Below the pieces are notes generated by a model. It saw only the letters and a list, made by a program, of their open reading frames with translations, did no database searches and was not told the origin of the DNA. This document shows, one piece after another, positions 16,272-26,140 of a stretch of 64,000 bases of DNA (position 1 is its first letter; every line of letters begins with the position of its first letter). This DNA comes from Sphingobacterium sp. PCS056. GTDB lineage: Bacteria > Bacteroidota > Bacteroidia > Sphingobacteriales > Sphingobacteriaceae. The position numbers and the translations under genes are program-made. The DNA lies in assembly GCF_023273895.1 (NCBI RefSeq), contig NZ_CP096883.1:1364001-1428000 (forward strand), given 5' to 3'.

Positions 16272-17214
16272 TGAATTAGCAGATAAAATTACTACAGGCT
16301 TGGTTTCTGTCATAGTTCCAGTATACAATGTTGAGCGTTATTTGAAGCATTGTGTAGATTCTATTGTGGGCCAAACCTATACTCATTTAGAGATTATTTT
16401 AGTCGATGATGGTTCTCCAGACGGTTGTGGTGCTATTTGTGATTATTACGCGGAGCTAGATTCTCGTATACAGGTTATTCACAAGACCAATGGCGGCTTA
16501 TCCGATGCAAGAAATGCAGGTATTCATCGCGCAAAAGGTGAATTTATAGCATTTGTGGACAGTGATGATCTTGTTCATCCGCAATTTATAGAAATTTTGA
16601 TTTCACAGATTGGCGATGCCGACATAGCGATGTGTACTTATCAGGAATTTGAAGATGCGGTGGAAGTATCGCATATTAGCCATATCAATTCGGTTTCGTA
16701 TTCTGGACAACAGATGAATAATATGTTGTATGATAAGACTTATCGTGTATCTCCGATTGTAGCTTGGAATAAATTGTATAGAACTGCGCTTTGGAAAGAT
16801 TTAAGTTATCCAAAAGGACGATTGCATGAAGACGAATTTATTATTCATCACATTTATGATCGCGTAGATAGCGTTATATTTATGGCTATTAACCTTTATT
16901 TCTATCGTATCAGAGGAGGGAGTATTATGTCTCAAGTCAGTTTTAAAGGTGTACAAGATTATTATGATGCCTTGGAGAACCGAAAAAAATATTTTCTAGA
17001 TAAGGGTAATAACAAGCTGGTTTTTGAAACTAACGCCTGTCAAAAGAATTTGTTTTTATATAAAGAAGTAACAAGCCGATTTCATCTTTGGAACACCTGG
17101 AGATTTTCTGCCATTTTAACGGAGGCGTTACCTTTTAAATTGAAATTGCATTTACTTTTAAAGAAGGTTTCCATTTCACTTTATCATTATTATCTAAAAT
17201 CAAGGAGTAGCTGA
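16258..17214 (+). CDS. Family 2 glycosyltransferase
   Basis: GT-A fold of 318 residues with GTG as the likely start. Motifs are VSVIVPVYNVERYLKHCVDSI, VDDGSPDGCG, KTNGGLSDARNAGI and FVDSDD (DXD). A conserved W-N-K-L-Y and HEDEF pair marks the subgroup common in capsule loci. The stop overlaps the next start (TGATG), so translation is probably coupled. Confidence 0.86.
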   Translation: MVHHSELADKITTGLVSVIVPVYNVERYLKHCVDSIVGQTYTHLEIILVDDGSPDGCGAICDYYAELDSRIQVIHKTNGGLSDARNAGIHRAKGEFIAFVDSDDLVHPQFIEILISQIGDADIAMCTYQEFEDAVEVSHISHINSVSYSGQQMNNMLYDKTYRVSPIVAWNKLYRTALWKDLSYPKGRLHEDEFIIHHIYDRVDSVIFMAINLYFYRIRGGSIMSQVSFKGVQDYYDALENRKKYFLDKGNNKLVFETNACQKNLFLYKEVTSRFHLWNTWRFSAILTEALPFKLKLHLLLKKVSISLYHYYLKSRSS

Positions 17215-18119
17215 TGGCACAAATTTCTATAATCATTCCTGTCTATAATGCCGAGCAATTTCTCTCTCGCTGTTTAGATTCTGTATTGCAACAGACGTTT
17301 GTAGACTTTGAAGTGCTCTTGATCAATGATGGATCTAGCGATTCGAGCAAATACATTTGCGATCAATATCAAGCGCAAGACTCCCGTATTCGTGTTTTTC
17401 ACCAAGAAAATTCAGGCGTTAGTGCTGTCAGACAAAAAGGAATTGATCTGGCAAAGGGCAAGTATTCAATTCATGTTGATGCAGATGATTATATCGCACC
17501 TACTATGTTGGCCGAGATGTATGCCCATATTGGAGAGCATGATATACTTGTTGCCGATTATTTAAAAGTATCGGATAAAGAAACACTGTATATCAGTCAG
17601 TCGGCTATACAGGGATTGGATAAATCTGCTATTTTTCTGTCTGTTTTTCTGAAGAAGATCCATGGATTTATGTGGAATAAATTGGTCCGACATGCGATCT
17701 ACAAGGAGTTTGATATTCATTTCCCGATAGGTCACGATTATTGTGAAGATCAAATTGTCTTTTTGCAGATGGTCAATAGTAATTTGTCTATTGGATATTT
17801 AGCACGTGCATTTTATCATTATGTGCACAATCCTAATTCCATAACGCAACAAAGTACGGTAGATTCGTACAGTAAAATATTTAAATATTCCGATTTTATT
17901 GATAGGATGCCTTTTATTTCCGATCAATTAAAGTCGATCAATCATATTCAGATTAAGGTACAATGTATGTATAGTAAGCAATTTGATGCATCATTTATTA
18001 ATCGCTGGAATAAACACTCTGATGCAATGATTCCACATGCTGATTTAACATTTTTCACACGTGTTCGTTTGTTTATGTTTAAAATAGGTTTATCACAGAT
18101 CGCAAAATTGACATTTTAA
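17214..18119 (+). CDS. Family 2 glycosyltransferase
   Basis: GT-A fold, 301 residues. Motifs are ISIIIPVYNAEQFLSRCLDSVLQQT, INDGSSDSS, QENSGVSAVRQKGI and VDADDY (DXD type). The region with MWNKLVRHAIY and YCEDQIVF parallels the preceding transferase, so the two may be old duplicates acting on successive residues. Confidence 0.86.
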   Translation: MAQISIIIPVYNAEQFLSRCLDSVLQQTFVDFEVLLINDGSSDSSKYICDQYQAQDSRIRVFHQENSGVSAVRQKGIDLAKGKYSIHVDADDYIAPTMLAEMYAHIGEHDILVADYLKVSDKETLYISQSAIQGLDKSAIFLSVFLKKIHGFMWNKLVRHAIYKEFDIHFPIGHDYCEDQIVFLQMVNSNLSIGYLARAFYHYVHNPNSITQQSTVDSYSKIFKYSDFIDRMPFISDQLKSINHIQIKVQCMYSKQFDASFINRWNKHSDAMIPHADLTFFTRVRLFMFKIGLSQIAKLTF

Positions 18120-18122
18120 TAT

Positions 18123-18848
18123 ATGATTCCTAAAATTATTCATTATTGCTGGTTTGGTAGAGGAACGAAAGGTCAGCTCGAGCAAAATTGTATTGAAGGC
18201 TGGAAAGCTAAGTTACCTGATTATACTTTTATGGAGTGGAATGAAGAAAACTTCGATATCAATCAGTTTTCATTTGCTCGAGATGCGTATCACGCAAAAA
18301 AATTTGCTTTTGTATCCGATGTCTGCCGTTTGCATGCTTTGCGGGAATATGGAGGTATCTATTTAGATACAGATGTTCAGGTATTGCGATCCTTTAGCGA
18401 TTTACTAAACGGAGATAAATTTATCATGGGTATGGAAGATGATTTTGTGGTGAGCAGTGCTTGTATCCTTTCCTCACCCAATCATCCGATTCTTAACAAG
18501 TTGCTTGATTTTTATCAAAACGCGGCATTCAAGGGTGAAGTTTTTGGAAAAGAGGGTTTGTTACCGAATACACATGTTATTAGCGAAATTTTGAAACAAG
18601 AGTACGGGTTGCGCTTGCATCGTCATTTCACCTATTCAGATGAAGCGGTTACCATATATCCAGTGGATTATTTCTCACCAAAAAATTATGCAGATAAACG
18701 AATCACACTAACCGTTAATAGCTATTGTGTTCATCTGTTCAATGGATCTTGGATTTCTAAAAGCACAAAATTTAAAGAATTTATTTTGAGAAATACGCCT
18801 CCATTTTTTTACGGTTTATATAAAAAATTAAAGCATGGAGAGCAGTAA
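18123..18848 (+). CDS. GT32-type glycosyltransferase (sugar-binding DXD family)
   Basis: A protein of 241 residues. IPKIIHYCWFG at the N-terminus, then FVSDVCRLHALREYGGIYLDTDV (DXD at DTD) is the hallmark of the Gly_transf_sug/GT32 family, which includes capsule and Och1-like transferases. Its end overlaps the next gene by 14 bases. Confidence 0.88.
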   Translation: MIPKIIHYCWFGRGTKGQLEQNCIEGWKAKLPDYTFMEWNEENFDINQFSFARDAYHAKKFAFVSDVCRLHALREYGGIYLDTDVQVLRSFSDLLNGDKFIMGMEDDFVVSSACILSSPNHPILNKLLDFYQNAAFKGEVFGKEGLLPNTHVISEILKQEYGLRLHRHFTYSDEAVTIYPVDYFSPKNYADKRITLTVNSYCVHLFNGSWISKSTKFKEFILRNTPPFFYGLYKKLKHGEQ

Positions 18849-19944
18849 GAAGACCATTTGTTTTTATATACCCTCACTTACCCATTTTGCCGGAACAGAG
18901 CGTTCGCTCTGTTTAGTTGCAAATGGTTTGTCAAGTTCCTTTCACGTTAAGGTACTTTGCAATGAATTGACTGACGAAAGCCAAACCGTATTTCCTTTTG
19001 ATAAAAATGTTGAAGTCGTTTCATTGGGCCTTACGAATGTCAAACGGTCATATTTTTCGATTTTGTTTAGGTCTGCCCAGTTTCTTAACAAGAATAAAGT
19101 CGATTTCTTTATTTCGGTAGAGATGATGTCATTAGTTTTTACGGCACCAATAATACTGTTGTTGCGTTTATTTTATTTGTCGAAAATAAAATTTTTAGCT
19201 TGGGAACATTTTAATTTTAAGACTACACTAGGTAAGCCCCTTCGCCAGGTATGTCGTCGACTTGCGGGTTTTTTAGCCGACAGTATTGTCGTTTTGACAC
19301 ATGAAGATCAAAAGCTATGGAAGGAAGGTGCTTATATTCGTCGTGACATCGTGGTGATCAACAATGCTGCAACTTATCCGATTTCAACTCGTGCATATCC
19401 ACATGAATCTAAAAATATTTTGGCGGTCGGTCGATTCACCTATCAAAAAGCATTTGATGATCTGATCGATATTTGGAAGAAGCTCTCAGAACGGGATAAA
19501 AATCATGAATTTAAGTTGCAGATCATCGGTGAAGGATCGGATAAAGAATTGTTGGAAAAGAAAATAGCAAGCTTGCAGCTTCAAAATTCGGTACAGTTGA
19601 TCGATCCGACTTCAGAAATTCATCGGTATTATGAAGCTGCGAGCATCTATGTTATGACCTCACGATTTGAGGGATTACCGATGGTTTTACTGGAAGCAGC
19701 TTCTTTTGGAATTCCTATTATTGCTTTCAATTGTTTGACAGGTCCATCAGAAATCGTTAAAAATGGTGAGAATGGCTATCTTGTAGAGGAACGTGATATG
19801 GATACGTTTGCAGATCGGTTACAATTTTTAATTGCAAATCCAGATTTAAGAGCAGCTATGAGTCAAAGCAACAAAAATTTAGTGAAAAACTTTGATTTAA
19901 GTCATATTGTTGATAAATGGATTGTAGTATTGCATAGCTTATAA
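18835..19944 (+). CDS. Family 4 glycosyltransferase
   Basis: GT-B fold, 369 residues. The N-terminal domain starts ICFYIPSLTHFAGTERSL. The donor domain has AVGRFTYQKAFDDLIDIW, IIGEGSDK and SRFEGLPMVLLEAASFGIPIIAF (E-x7-E motif), as in GT4 enzymes that use UDP-GalNAc or UDP-Gal. The substrate is not assignable. Confidence 0.9.
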   Translation: MESSKKTICFYIPSLTHFAGTERSLCLVANGLSSSFHVKVLCNELTDESQTVFPFDKNVEVVSLGLTNVKRSYFSILFRSAQFLNKNKVDFFISVEMMSLVFTAPIILLLRLFYLSKIKFLAWEHFNFKTTLGKPLRQVCRRLAGFLADSIVVLTHEDQKLWKEGAYIRRDIVVINNAATYPISTRAYPHESKNILAVGRFTYQKAFDDLIDIWKKLSERDKNHEFKLQIIGEGSDKELLEKKIASLQLQNSVQLIDPTSEIHRYYEAASIYVMTSRFEGLPMVLLEAASFGIPIIAFNCLTGPSEIVKNGENGYLVEERDMDTFADRLQFLIANPDLRAAMSQSNKNLVKNFDLSHIVDKWIVVLHSL

Positions 19945-19948
19945 CCTT

Positions 19949-20956
19949 ATGGTAATTAAGAAAACATACCTCTATATTTTGTTTAGTTTAATCTATGCGT
20001 TATGGCTTTGTATGCTTCCGCACGAGATTTTTAAAGATAGAGATAGTTATCTTACGATATATGCGCAAGATTTTGACGGACATCTGGGGTTGAATAGCTC
20101 ACCCTTGTTATTCATGTTTAATGAAGGTGGATATTTCCTGATCAATAAATTGCTTTCTGTCTTTCAAGACCCATCGGTCACCGTGAGGATCATTGTGTTT
20201 ACCATTTGTTTTTCAGTTAGTTTTAGTTGCTTCAGATATACCGATAAACTTTGGAAGGCTTTTGTGCTGTTAATTTTGTTGTTTTTAAATCCGCAGTTCT
20301 TTGCTATGGAACTTGTGGTCTTGCGGCAAGGTTTAGGCCTTGCTATTTTGTTGTTGTTCTTTCCAAGCAATCGTGTCAAACTGTTATTTTTATTATTATT
20401 GTTGGGGTTGATCCATACCTCATTTTATATTCTGTTTGCTTTTTTTCTAGCCTCTTTAGTTATCGAAAAGATTTTAAAAAATTCTTTGATTGGTTTGCGT
20501 CAGCTTGTTTTAGTTCTTATCGGAATTATCTTTAATGTTCTCATCTATTTTGTGAGTCAATATTTGGGTGCAAAACAAGAATTAAATGCGAGCGATGCCG
20601 GCGGTTCAGGATTTATGTTTCTCATTTGGTTAGTTGTGTTACTTTATATCTTGATTTTTAAAAGGGAGAGCCGCACGAGTTACGACAAATATTATGAATT
20701 ATTTTACGATTTTTCGGTGATGGGTTTAATGATCTATTTAACTGGATACTTTCTATCTCCGATTAGCGGTAGGCTAATCGGTACATTTATTCCTTTTATT
20801 TATTTAGTTCTTTTAAAGCGTGTTAATTTTTTAGGTTTTATTGTTTTATTTTTAGTTTTTTGTTTAAATTTTCTTTTATTTTTTCGAGGAGGTATGGAGG
20901 CGTTTACATTGGTTAGTATTATTGATTTTTTTAAACACTTGTTATTTATTTCGTAA
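19949..20956 (+). CDS. EpsG-like polysaccharide polymerase
   Basis: A multi-span membrane protein of 335 residues with about nine or ten hydrophobic segments. The motif VLRQGLGLAIL near residue 125 and GLIHTSFYI around residue 150 match the EpsG family (Wzy-type polymerases of exopolysaccharide clusters). Its place among genes that follow an ABC exporter is unexpected, since ABC-dependent polymers are normally finished by transferases alone. It may belong functionally with the flippase at 34989-36293, or be a membrane acyl- or glycosyl-transferase. Confidence 0.75.
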   Translation: MVIKKTYLYILFSLIYALWLCMLPHEIFKDRDSYLTIYAQDFDGHLGLNSSPLLFMFNEGGYFLINKLLSVFQDPSVTVRIIVFTICFSVSFSCFRYTDKLWKAFVLLILLFLNPQFFAMELVVLRQGLGLAILLLFFPSNRVKLLFLLLLLGLIHTSFYILFAFFLASLVIEKILKNSLIGLRQLVLVLIGIIFNVLIYFVSQYLGAKQELNASDAGGSGFMFLIWLVVLLYILIFKRESRTSYDKYYELFYDFSVMGLMIYLTGYFLSPISGRLIGTFIPFIYLVLLKRVNFLGFIVLFLVFCLNFLLFFRGGMEAFTLVSIIDFFKHLLFIS

Positions 20957-20957
20957 G

Positions 20958-22133
20958 ATGAAGAGAAAAATTTTTGTAGCAGAATTAATTCAAAATGCCT
21001 TTCCTCACGCAGAGATCAATGCCGGTATTTTAACTATTTTAGATCGGTACTTTTATACGTGTGAAAAATCCATTATTGCAGATTCAAGACATGTAAAGGC
21101 AATAACAAGTATTCAACCATTAGCCGATTGGGAAAAATTACCGATTCAAGTAACCGGTTTTCAAGCTAAATATCTATTGTATTTGGATCTTGTCATGTGC
21201 ATGCGTGTCGTGCGGGCCTATTTTAATCTGCAATCTCAGGATGTTTTAGTTATCTTAGGAATACTACCTTTATCCCATATTGTTTTAACCTTTTTAAATA
21301 AGATAGGTAGGAAGCATATTTTTGTCTGTCTACATGGAGAGATGGAAGCACTTCTTCCGCGAACTAAGATTGGGCTCACTCGGTATTATTACAGATTTAC
21401 GCAGTTTTTGTTTAAAATATCAAGCGGTTTGACCTATTTGATCTTAGGTGAATCCGTCTATGCTAATATTAAATTTTTGTTTGGAAAAGAAACAAAATAT
21501 TTGATTATAGATCAACCTTATTTATGGTCTTCAGAACAGGTCGTTTCTAATAATGAAGTAGAAAATAAAGGTGAAGTTATTAAACTTGGGATTGTTGGAC
21601 GATTCAATAATTCTAAAAATGTACAGGAATGCTTTAAATTTATCAAAGGTATAAAGCCCCTTATCGAAGCTGGTAAAATTGAAATATATATTATTGGAAA
21701 AGTAGATATTCATATAGAAGAGGATATACGGGAATTATTAACTTTTTACTCAAGTAGCCCATTAAGTCCAGAGGATTTTATGGCATATATTCAAAAGCAA
21801 AATTTCATTTTATCTTTTACGGATAGAAGCTACTATCGTGCTACTCCAAGTGGGGTATTTTTTGATTGTATAAAATATAGTAAACCTATTTTTGGTTTAA
21901 AAAATGATTATTTGTGCCACTATTATAATAAGTATGGAGCCTTTGGATATTTATATGATGATGTTTCTGAAATGATAAATGCATTGCAACAGAATCAAAT
22001 ACAATGTCGTAGAGATTTTGATTCGACATATGAATTACTTAGATCCCGAACTTCAGTAAGTGCTATCTATAAAATAATGGCAAGTAAGTTTGATGAAATT
22101 GGATTAGCTCCAGATCCTCTGAAGGAATATTAA
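20958..22133 (+). CDS. GT-B-like glycosyltransferase, diverged
   Basis: A protein of 391 residues from the ATG two bases after the EpsG-like stop. A C-terminal half with KLGIVGRFNNSKNVQECF, then IYIIGKVD and SFTDRSYYRATPSGVFFDCIKYSKPIFG has the order of a GT-B donor domain but lacks the clean E-x7-E motif. I see no exact family match. A role in adding a sugar to the polymer is inferred from context. Confidence 0.65.
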   Translation: MKRKIFVAELIQNAFPHAEINAGILTILDRYFYTCEKSIIADSRHVKAITSIQPLADWEKLPIQVTGFQAKYLLYLDLVMCMRVVRAYFNLQSQDVLVILGILPLSHIVLTFLNKIGRKHIFVCLHGEMEALLPRTKIGLTRYYYRFTQFLFKISSGLTYLILGESVYANIKFLFGKETKYLIIDQPYLWSSEQVVSNNEVENKGEVIKLGIVGRFNNSKNVQECFKFIKGIKPLIEAGKIEIYIIGKVDIHIEEDIRELLTFYSSSPLSPEDFMAYIQKQNFILSFTDRSYYRATPSGVFFDCIKYSKPIFGLKNDYLCHYYNKYGAFGYLYDDVSEMINALQQNQIQCRRDFDSTYELLRSRTSVSAIYKIMASKFDEIGLAPDPLKEY

Positions 22134-22163
22134 GTTTTTTTTATTGCGTTAATCATATTATCA

Positions 22164-23285
22164 GTGAAGGTTTTACATGTTATAAATAGTCTCCATACGG
22201 GAGGTGCTGAGAAGCTAGTCATTTTGTCATTACCACGGTTAAAAAGCGAGGGCTTGGATGTTGAGTTGCTGCTGTTAAATGGTGAAGAAACTCCATTTTT
22301 AAAAGAATTGCAATTAAATTCTAATATCCAGATCAAATTTTTAGGATATTCATTCTATAATCCACTGTATATTTTTAAATTAATTTCTTATTTAAATAAA
22401 TATGATTTAATACATGTTCACCTTTTTCCTGCCATGTATTTTGTTGCCTTAGCGAAGGTTATATCTTTCAGTAAGACAAAGATTATTTTTACTGAACATA
22501 GTACTTCCAATCGGAGGCTTCAAAATCCTATTTATAATCCCATAGAGCGTTTAATTTATTCTATTTATACAAGCGTCATCTGTATAACGGAAGAAGTAAA
22601 AAAAACATTGGAGGATAAACTGCATCTGAAAAATGATAAATTTCATGTTATAGAAAATGGAATTGATATCAATTATATAAATAAATCAGTTGCGCATAAC
22701 AGGTCTGTTTATGGGTATCATGAAAGTGATAAGCTAGTTTGTATGGTCGCTGGTTTTCGAAGAGAAAAAGATCATGATACCGTTATACGAGCATTAGAAT
22801 TATTGCCGGAAAAATATAAATTAATATTTATTGGAGATGGATATCGAATGGAAGAGGTTAAAGCTTTGGTAGCATCTCTTGATATTTGTGATCGGGTTAA
22901 TTTTTTAGGAATTCGGAACGATGTTTTTTCGTTCATAAAAATGAGTGATATTGCTGTTTTAAGCTCGCACTGGGAAGGTTTTGGTTTAGCTGCAGCGGAG
23001 GCGATGGCATGCGGTGTTCCAACTATTGCATCCAATGTTAATGGATTATCGCAAGTCGTATCGGGAGGTGGTCTATTATTTGAAAAAGGCGATGTAGTAG
23101 AACTCACTCGTCTGGTGTCATTATTAGAAGAGCCTTTGTTTTATAAAGAAATCAGTGACAATGGGAAGAAGAAAGCGGCATGTTACGACATATCCAATAT
23201 GATTCGTAAAATGATCGTATTATATACCAAAGTCACAGGGAAAATGAGTAGTTTAACTCTAAATCATAAAAATGATGAAAGGTAA
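22164..23285 (+). CDS. Family 4 glycosyltransferase
   Basis: GT-B fold, 373 residues, starting at GTG (22164). KVLHVINSLHTGGAEKLVI is the classic GT4 N-terminus. The donor side has MVAGFRREKDHDTVIRAL, FIGDGYRMEEVK and SSHWEGFGLAAAEAMACGVPTIAS. The C-terminus overlaps the next start by 14 bases. Confidence 0.9.
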   Translation: MKVLHVINSLHTGGAEKLVILSLPRLKSEGLDVELLLLNGEETPFLKELQLNSNIQIKFLGYSFYNPLYIFKLISYLNKYDLIHVHLFPAMYFVALAKVISFSKTKIIFTEHSTSNRRLQNPIYNPIERLIYSIYTSVICITEEVKKTLEDKLHLKNDKFHVIENGIDINYINKSVAHNRSVYGYHESDKLVCMVAGFRREKDHDTVIRALELLPEKYKLIFIGDGYRMEEVKALVASLDICDRVNFLGIRNDVFSFIKMSDIAVLSSHWEGFGLAAAEAMACGVPTIASNVNGLSQVVSGGGLLFEKGDVVELTRLVSLLEEPLFYKEISDNGKKKAACYDISNMIRKMIVLYTKVTGKMSSLTLNHKNDER

Positions 23286-24378
23286 GAAAGTATTACATAT
23301 TGTTTCCGTATCATTTTCACTGCGCTATTTTGTGGGAAATCAATTTCATTATTTTAAAGAAAAGGGGTATGAATTTCATGTTGCCTGTTCTGATTCTCCA
23401 GATTTTACAGCTTTATCGCGGGAATTTGGCTTTACGTCATTTCCAGTCCCTATTTTACGCAGTATTAATCCCCTTCAAGATATAAAATCTATTTATCGAT
23501 TATATCAGTACATCCGTCGTGAGCAGTTTGATATTGTTATTGCGCATTCGCCTAAAGGTGGTTTGATCGGTATATTGGCGGCTTATCTCGCCAGAACACC
23601 AAAACGTATTTTTTTTAGGCATGGTTTAGTCTTTGAAACGGTTACAGGATTAAAAAAGCACTTACTGATTAATATTGAACGGTTGATCGGTTTTTGTGCA
23701 ACCAGTATTGTTAATGTAAGTCCCTCCATTGCCAGAGTTTGTGATCAATTGCAGTTAAATTCATCTTCTAAGAATGTATTATTAGGGAATGGAACGTGCA
23801 ATGGTATCGATATCACCAAGTTTAAACCACGATTTGGTTATAAAGATGATGCAGTCATTACAATAGGTTTTGTGGGCAGGTTGTCCAAAGACAAAGGTCT
23901 GATTGAGCTTATTGAAGCATGGAAATTGTTATGCAAGGAGTACAAATCACTACGATTATTACTCATAGGTCCTATGGATGAAAGAGACCCTCTACCGCAT
24001 TCAACTTTAAATCAGGTACATGTTGACCCGACAATCGAATATGTTGGTGGAGTGGATGATACTTCTTTATATTACAACAAAATGGATATTTTTGTGTTGC
24101 CGTCCTATCGGGAAGGTTTTCCCACTGTTACCTTAGAAGCGTCAGCTTCGGGTGTGCCCGTAGTGACTACTAGAGTCACGGGTTGTGTTGATTCTATTGT
24201 TGAGCATGTAACTGGAATTTTTGCGGAAAATACTGCCGTTAGTCTCTATACTGCATTGAAGTATTATATCGACAATCTAGAGGTTGCTCATGTTCATGGG
24301 GCAAATGGACAGCAATTTGTAAAAAACAATTTTTCGGAAGATTTTATTTACAGACAGATTGAAGATAAAATTTTATAG
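23272..24378 (+). CDS. Family 4 glycosyltransferase (PglA-like)
   Basis: GT-B fold, 368 residues. The N-terminus HIVSVSFSLRYFVGNQFHYF and the block IVIAHSPKGGLIGILAAYLA resemble the PglA group that acts on undecaprenyl-linked sugars. The donor domain has FVGRLSKDKGLIELIEAW and LPSYREGFPTVTLEASASGVPVVTT. It is the last confident gene of polysaccharide region 1. Confidence 0.9.
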   Translation: MMKGKKVLHIVSVSFSLRYFVGNQFHYFKEKGYEFHVACSDSPDFTALSREFGFTSFPVPILRSINPLQDIKSIYRLYQYIRREQFDIVIAHSPKGGLIGILAAYLARTPKRIFFRHGLVFETVTGLKKHLLINIERLIGFCATSIVNVSPSIARVCDQLQLNSSSKNVLLGNGTCNGIDITKFKPRFGYKDDAVITIGFVGRLSKDKGLIELIEAWKLLCKEYKSLRLLLIGPMDERDPLPHSTLNQVHVDPTIEYVGGVDDTSLYYNKMDIFVLPSYREGFPTVTLEASASGVPVVTTRVTGCVDSIVEHVTGIFAENTAVSLYTALKYYIDNLEVAHVHGANGQQFVKNNFSEDFIYRQIEDKIL

Positions 24379-24388
24379 GCATGTAGCA

Positions 24389-24637
24389 ATGGTTGTACTG
24401 TACCCGTATGTTCTATTTATAAAAATCAGTAGTTTATTCCCTACTTCTCTCAAATTGCTACCTATTGAGCAGCACTTGACAGGTCGTAAATTATCATTTC
24501 TTAGCCTTAAATTACCCGATATTAGGAAAATTAATAAGTTTTTTAAATTCATTTTTAGGCAATTAAAGTTTTTTTATGTTTATTTTTCACTGATGAATAA
24601 TGAGTTTAAAGGTCTTAAGACGCTCTTAACTGCTTGA
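24389..24637 (+). CDS. Small hydrophobic open frame, doubtful
   Basis: An 82-residue open frame from an ATG 10 bases after the last transferase. It has a hydrophobic N-terminus (VVLYPYVLFIKI) and a basic, Lys/Phe-rich remainder. No family is recognised. It may be a small membrane protein, the remnant of a larger gene at the edge of region 1, or chance coding in A+T-rich DNA. Confidence 0.3.
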   Translation: MVVLYPYVLFIKISSLFPTSLKLLPIEQHLTGRKLSFLSLKLPDIRKINKFFKFIFRQLKFFYVYFSLMNNEFKGLKTLLTA

Positions 24638-24721
24638 AATTTACTATTCTATAAATATTTTATTGATAACTGTAGCATTTCTAAAATACTTAACGTTAAG
24701 TAATAAAACTGCAAATTTTAC

Positions 24722-24729
24722 TATCTTTG
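24722..24729 (+). promoter_or_regulatory. Putative -7 box TATCTTTG with a long leader
   Basis: TATCTTTG followed by CA fits the Bacteroidota promoter well. Transcription would begin near 24736, about 325 bases before the epimerase gene. No convincing -33 box is seen. The gap 24638-25061 has no gene; its features are this box and the hairpin at 24990. Confidence 0.5.
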
Positions 24730-24989
24730 CAGCGTTAATTATTAACTGGATTTTATGGTGTGTATCTTTAATGTTATATTATTGTCTATTTTCGAATATT
24801 TATATTTGTAGCATAGTAGGTGCGAAACGATTTGTCTAGTGGACCTGATAGGTGTTTTCCTCCTCAATTCAAGTCCTTCTCCATTTGTTTGGATGACTTT
24901 GAAAACGAATTTTAGAGAATAATAAGGGTAATTAACGTACGTGTTTAAGTAGGTAAGCGTAAAAAACTGGAATTTTGATCCACTTAATT

Positions 24990-25020
24990 AATTGCTTTTA
25001 ATTGATTAAAGCAATTTTTT
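24990..25020 (+). terminator. Intrinsic terminator inside the leader
   Basis: AATTGCTTT and AAAGCAATT form a perfect 9-bp stem around a 9-base loop, followed by TTTT. It lies between the promoter-like box at 24722 and the epimerase start at 25062, so it may end a leader RNA of about 280 bases or terminate read-through from region 1. Confidence 0.6.
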
Positions 25021-25061
25021 AAATAGGAATTTATGTAATGATATGAATAAGGTTGAGTGAT

Positions 25062-25985
25062 ATGAAGGTATTAGTTTTAGGTGGTAATAGCGGTTTTATT
25101 GGAAGCCATCTGAGTAAGAGCTTGGCGACTTCATTTGATTCCAAATTTGTGTCGATGAGGAATTTAGGTTGGATAAATGAAAATTTTTCGCCTAATTGCA
25201 TCATCAATTTGGTGGGCAAAGCGCATGATTTTACTGGGACAGCAAAAGAAGAAGATTTCTATTATGCCAATTTTGAACTTGCTAAAAAAGCTTTTCAAAT
25301 ATTTTTATCATCATCCGCAAGTCTATTTATTCACATTAGTTCTTTGGCTGCCATAGAGGAGGTCGAGGCCCCAAATCCATTATCCGAGTTCGCGAGCTAC
25401 AACTCCGTAACCCCATATGGTAAATCTAAACGCGCAGCAGAGGAGTGGCTTCTTCAGCAAACTTTACCCGCTGACAAAAAAATGATTATTTTGCGTCCAC
25501 CCATGGTGCATGGTGAAGGAGATAAGGGCAATCTCAATCAGTTGTATAAATTAGTAAACAGAGGAATTCCTTATCCGCTGACCCAATTTAAAAATAAGCG
25601 GTCATTTTTATCTATAGAAAATTTTTGTTTTTTTATTGAACAAATCCTGTTTAAAAAAGATAAAATGGAGACGGGGATTTATCATCTTGCCGATGATGAA
25701 ACATTGTCATCTAACGAAATTGTTAAGGTCATTAAAGAAGAGACAGGGTTTAATACCCCTTGTCTGCCAGTACCAAAAAGTTTAATTCGTTGGATATCTA
25801 AGGTTGGTGACCGAACATCATTGCCGTTGAATACTTGGCGTCTCAAAAAATTGACCAGCAATCTGGTTGTTTCAAACAAAAAAATAAAAGTAGCTTTATC
25901 CATTCAACGACTTCCTCGTACCGCCAAAGAAGGATTAAGAGAAACTATTCGCTCATTTCAACGAGAAAGTAAACAAATATTTTGA
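25062..25985 (+). CDS. NAD-dependent sugar epimerase/dehydratase
   Basis: Extended SDR protein of 307 residues. The nucleotide motif is GGNSGFIGSHLSK and the active site is YGKSKRAAEEW (Tyr-x3-Lys). LRPPMVHGEGDKGNLNQL and KRSFLSIENF are typical of the WbpV/Gnu-like group that act on nucleotide- or lipid-linked HexNAc in O-antigen loci. The ATG at 25062 is preferred over a TTG at 25053. The C-terminus (TAKEGLRETIRSFQRE) recurs as a degenerate copy at 27351-27476. The exact substrate is uncertain. Confidence 0.82.
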   Translation: MKVLVLGGNSGFIGSHLSKSLATSFDSKFVSMRNLGWINENFSPNCIINLVGKAHDFTGTAKEEDFYYANFELAKKAFQIFLSSSASLFIHISSLAAIEEVEAPNPLSEFASYNSVTPYGKSKRAAEEWLLQQTLPADKKMIILRPPMVHGEGDKGNLNQLYKLVNRGIPYPLTQFKNKRSFLSIENFCFFIEQILFKKDKMETGIYHLADDETLSSNEIVKVIKEETGFNTPCLPVPKSLIRWISKVGDRTSLPLNTWRLKKLTSNLVVSNKKIKVALSIQRLPRTAKEGLRETIRSFQRESKQIF

Positions 25986-26140
25986 TCTGTAGTTTGAAAT
26001 TTTTTTATAGGAGATGTTGGTTCGTATACTGCTTGAATTATAGTTCTAGATTCATTTCATCTACAAGGCTTTAAACAAATTTAAAAAAAGTGATTTAGAT
26101 CGATCTTTTTAGGACTTTCTATGATCAATCTTAATAAAGT

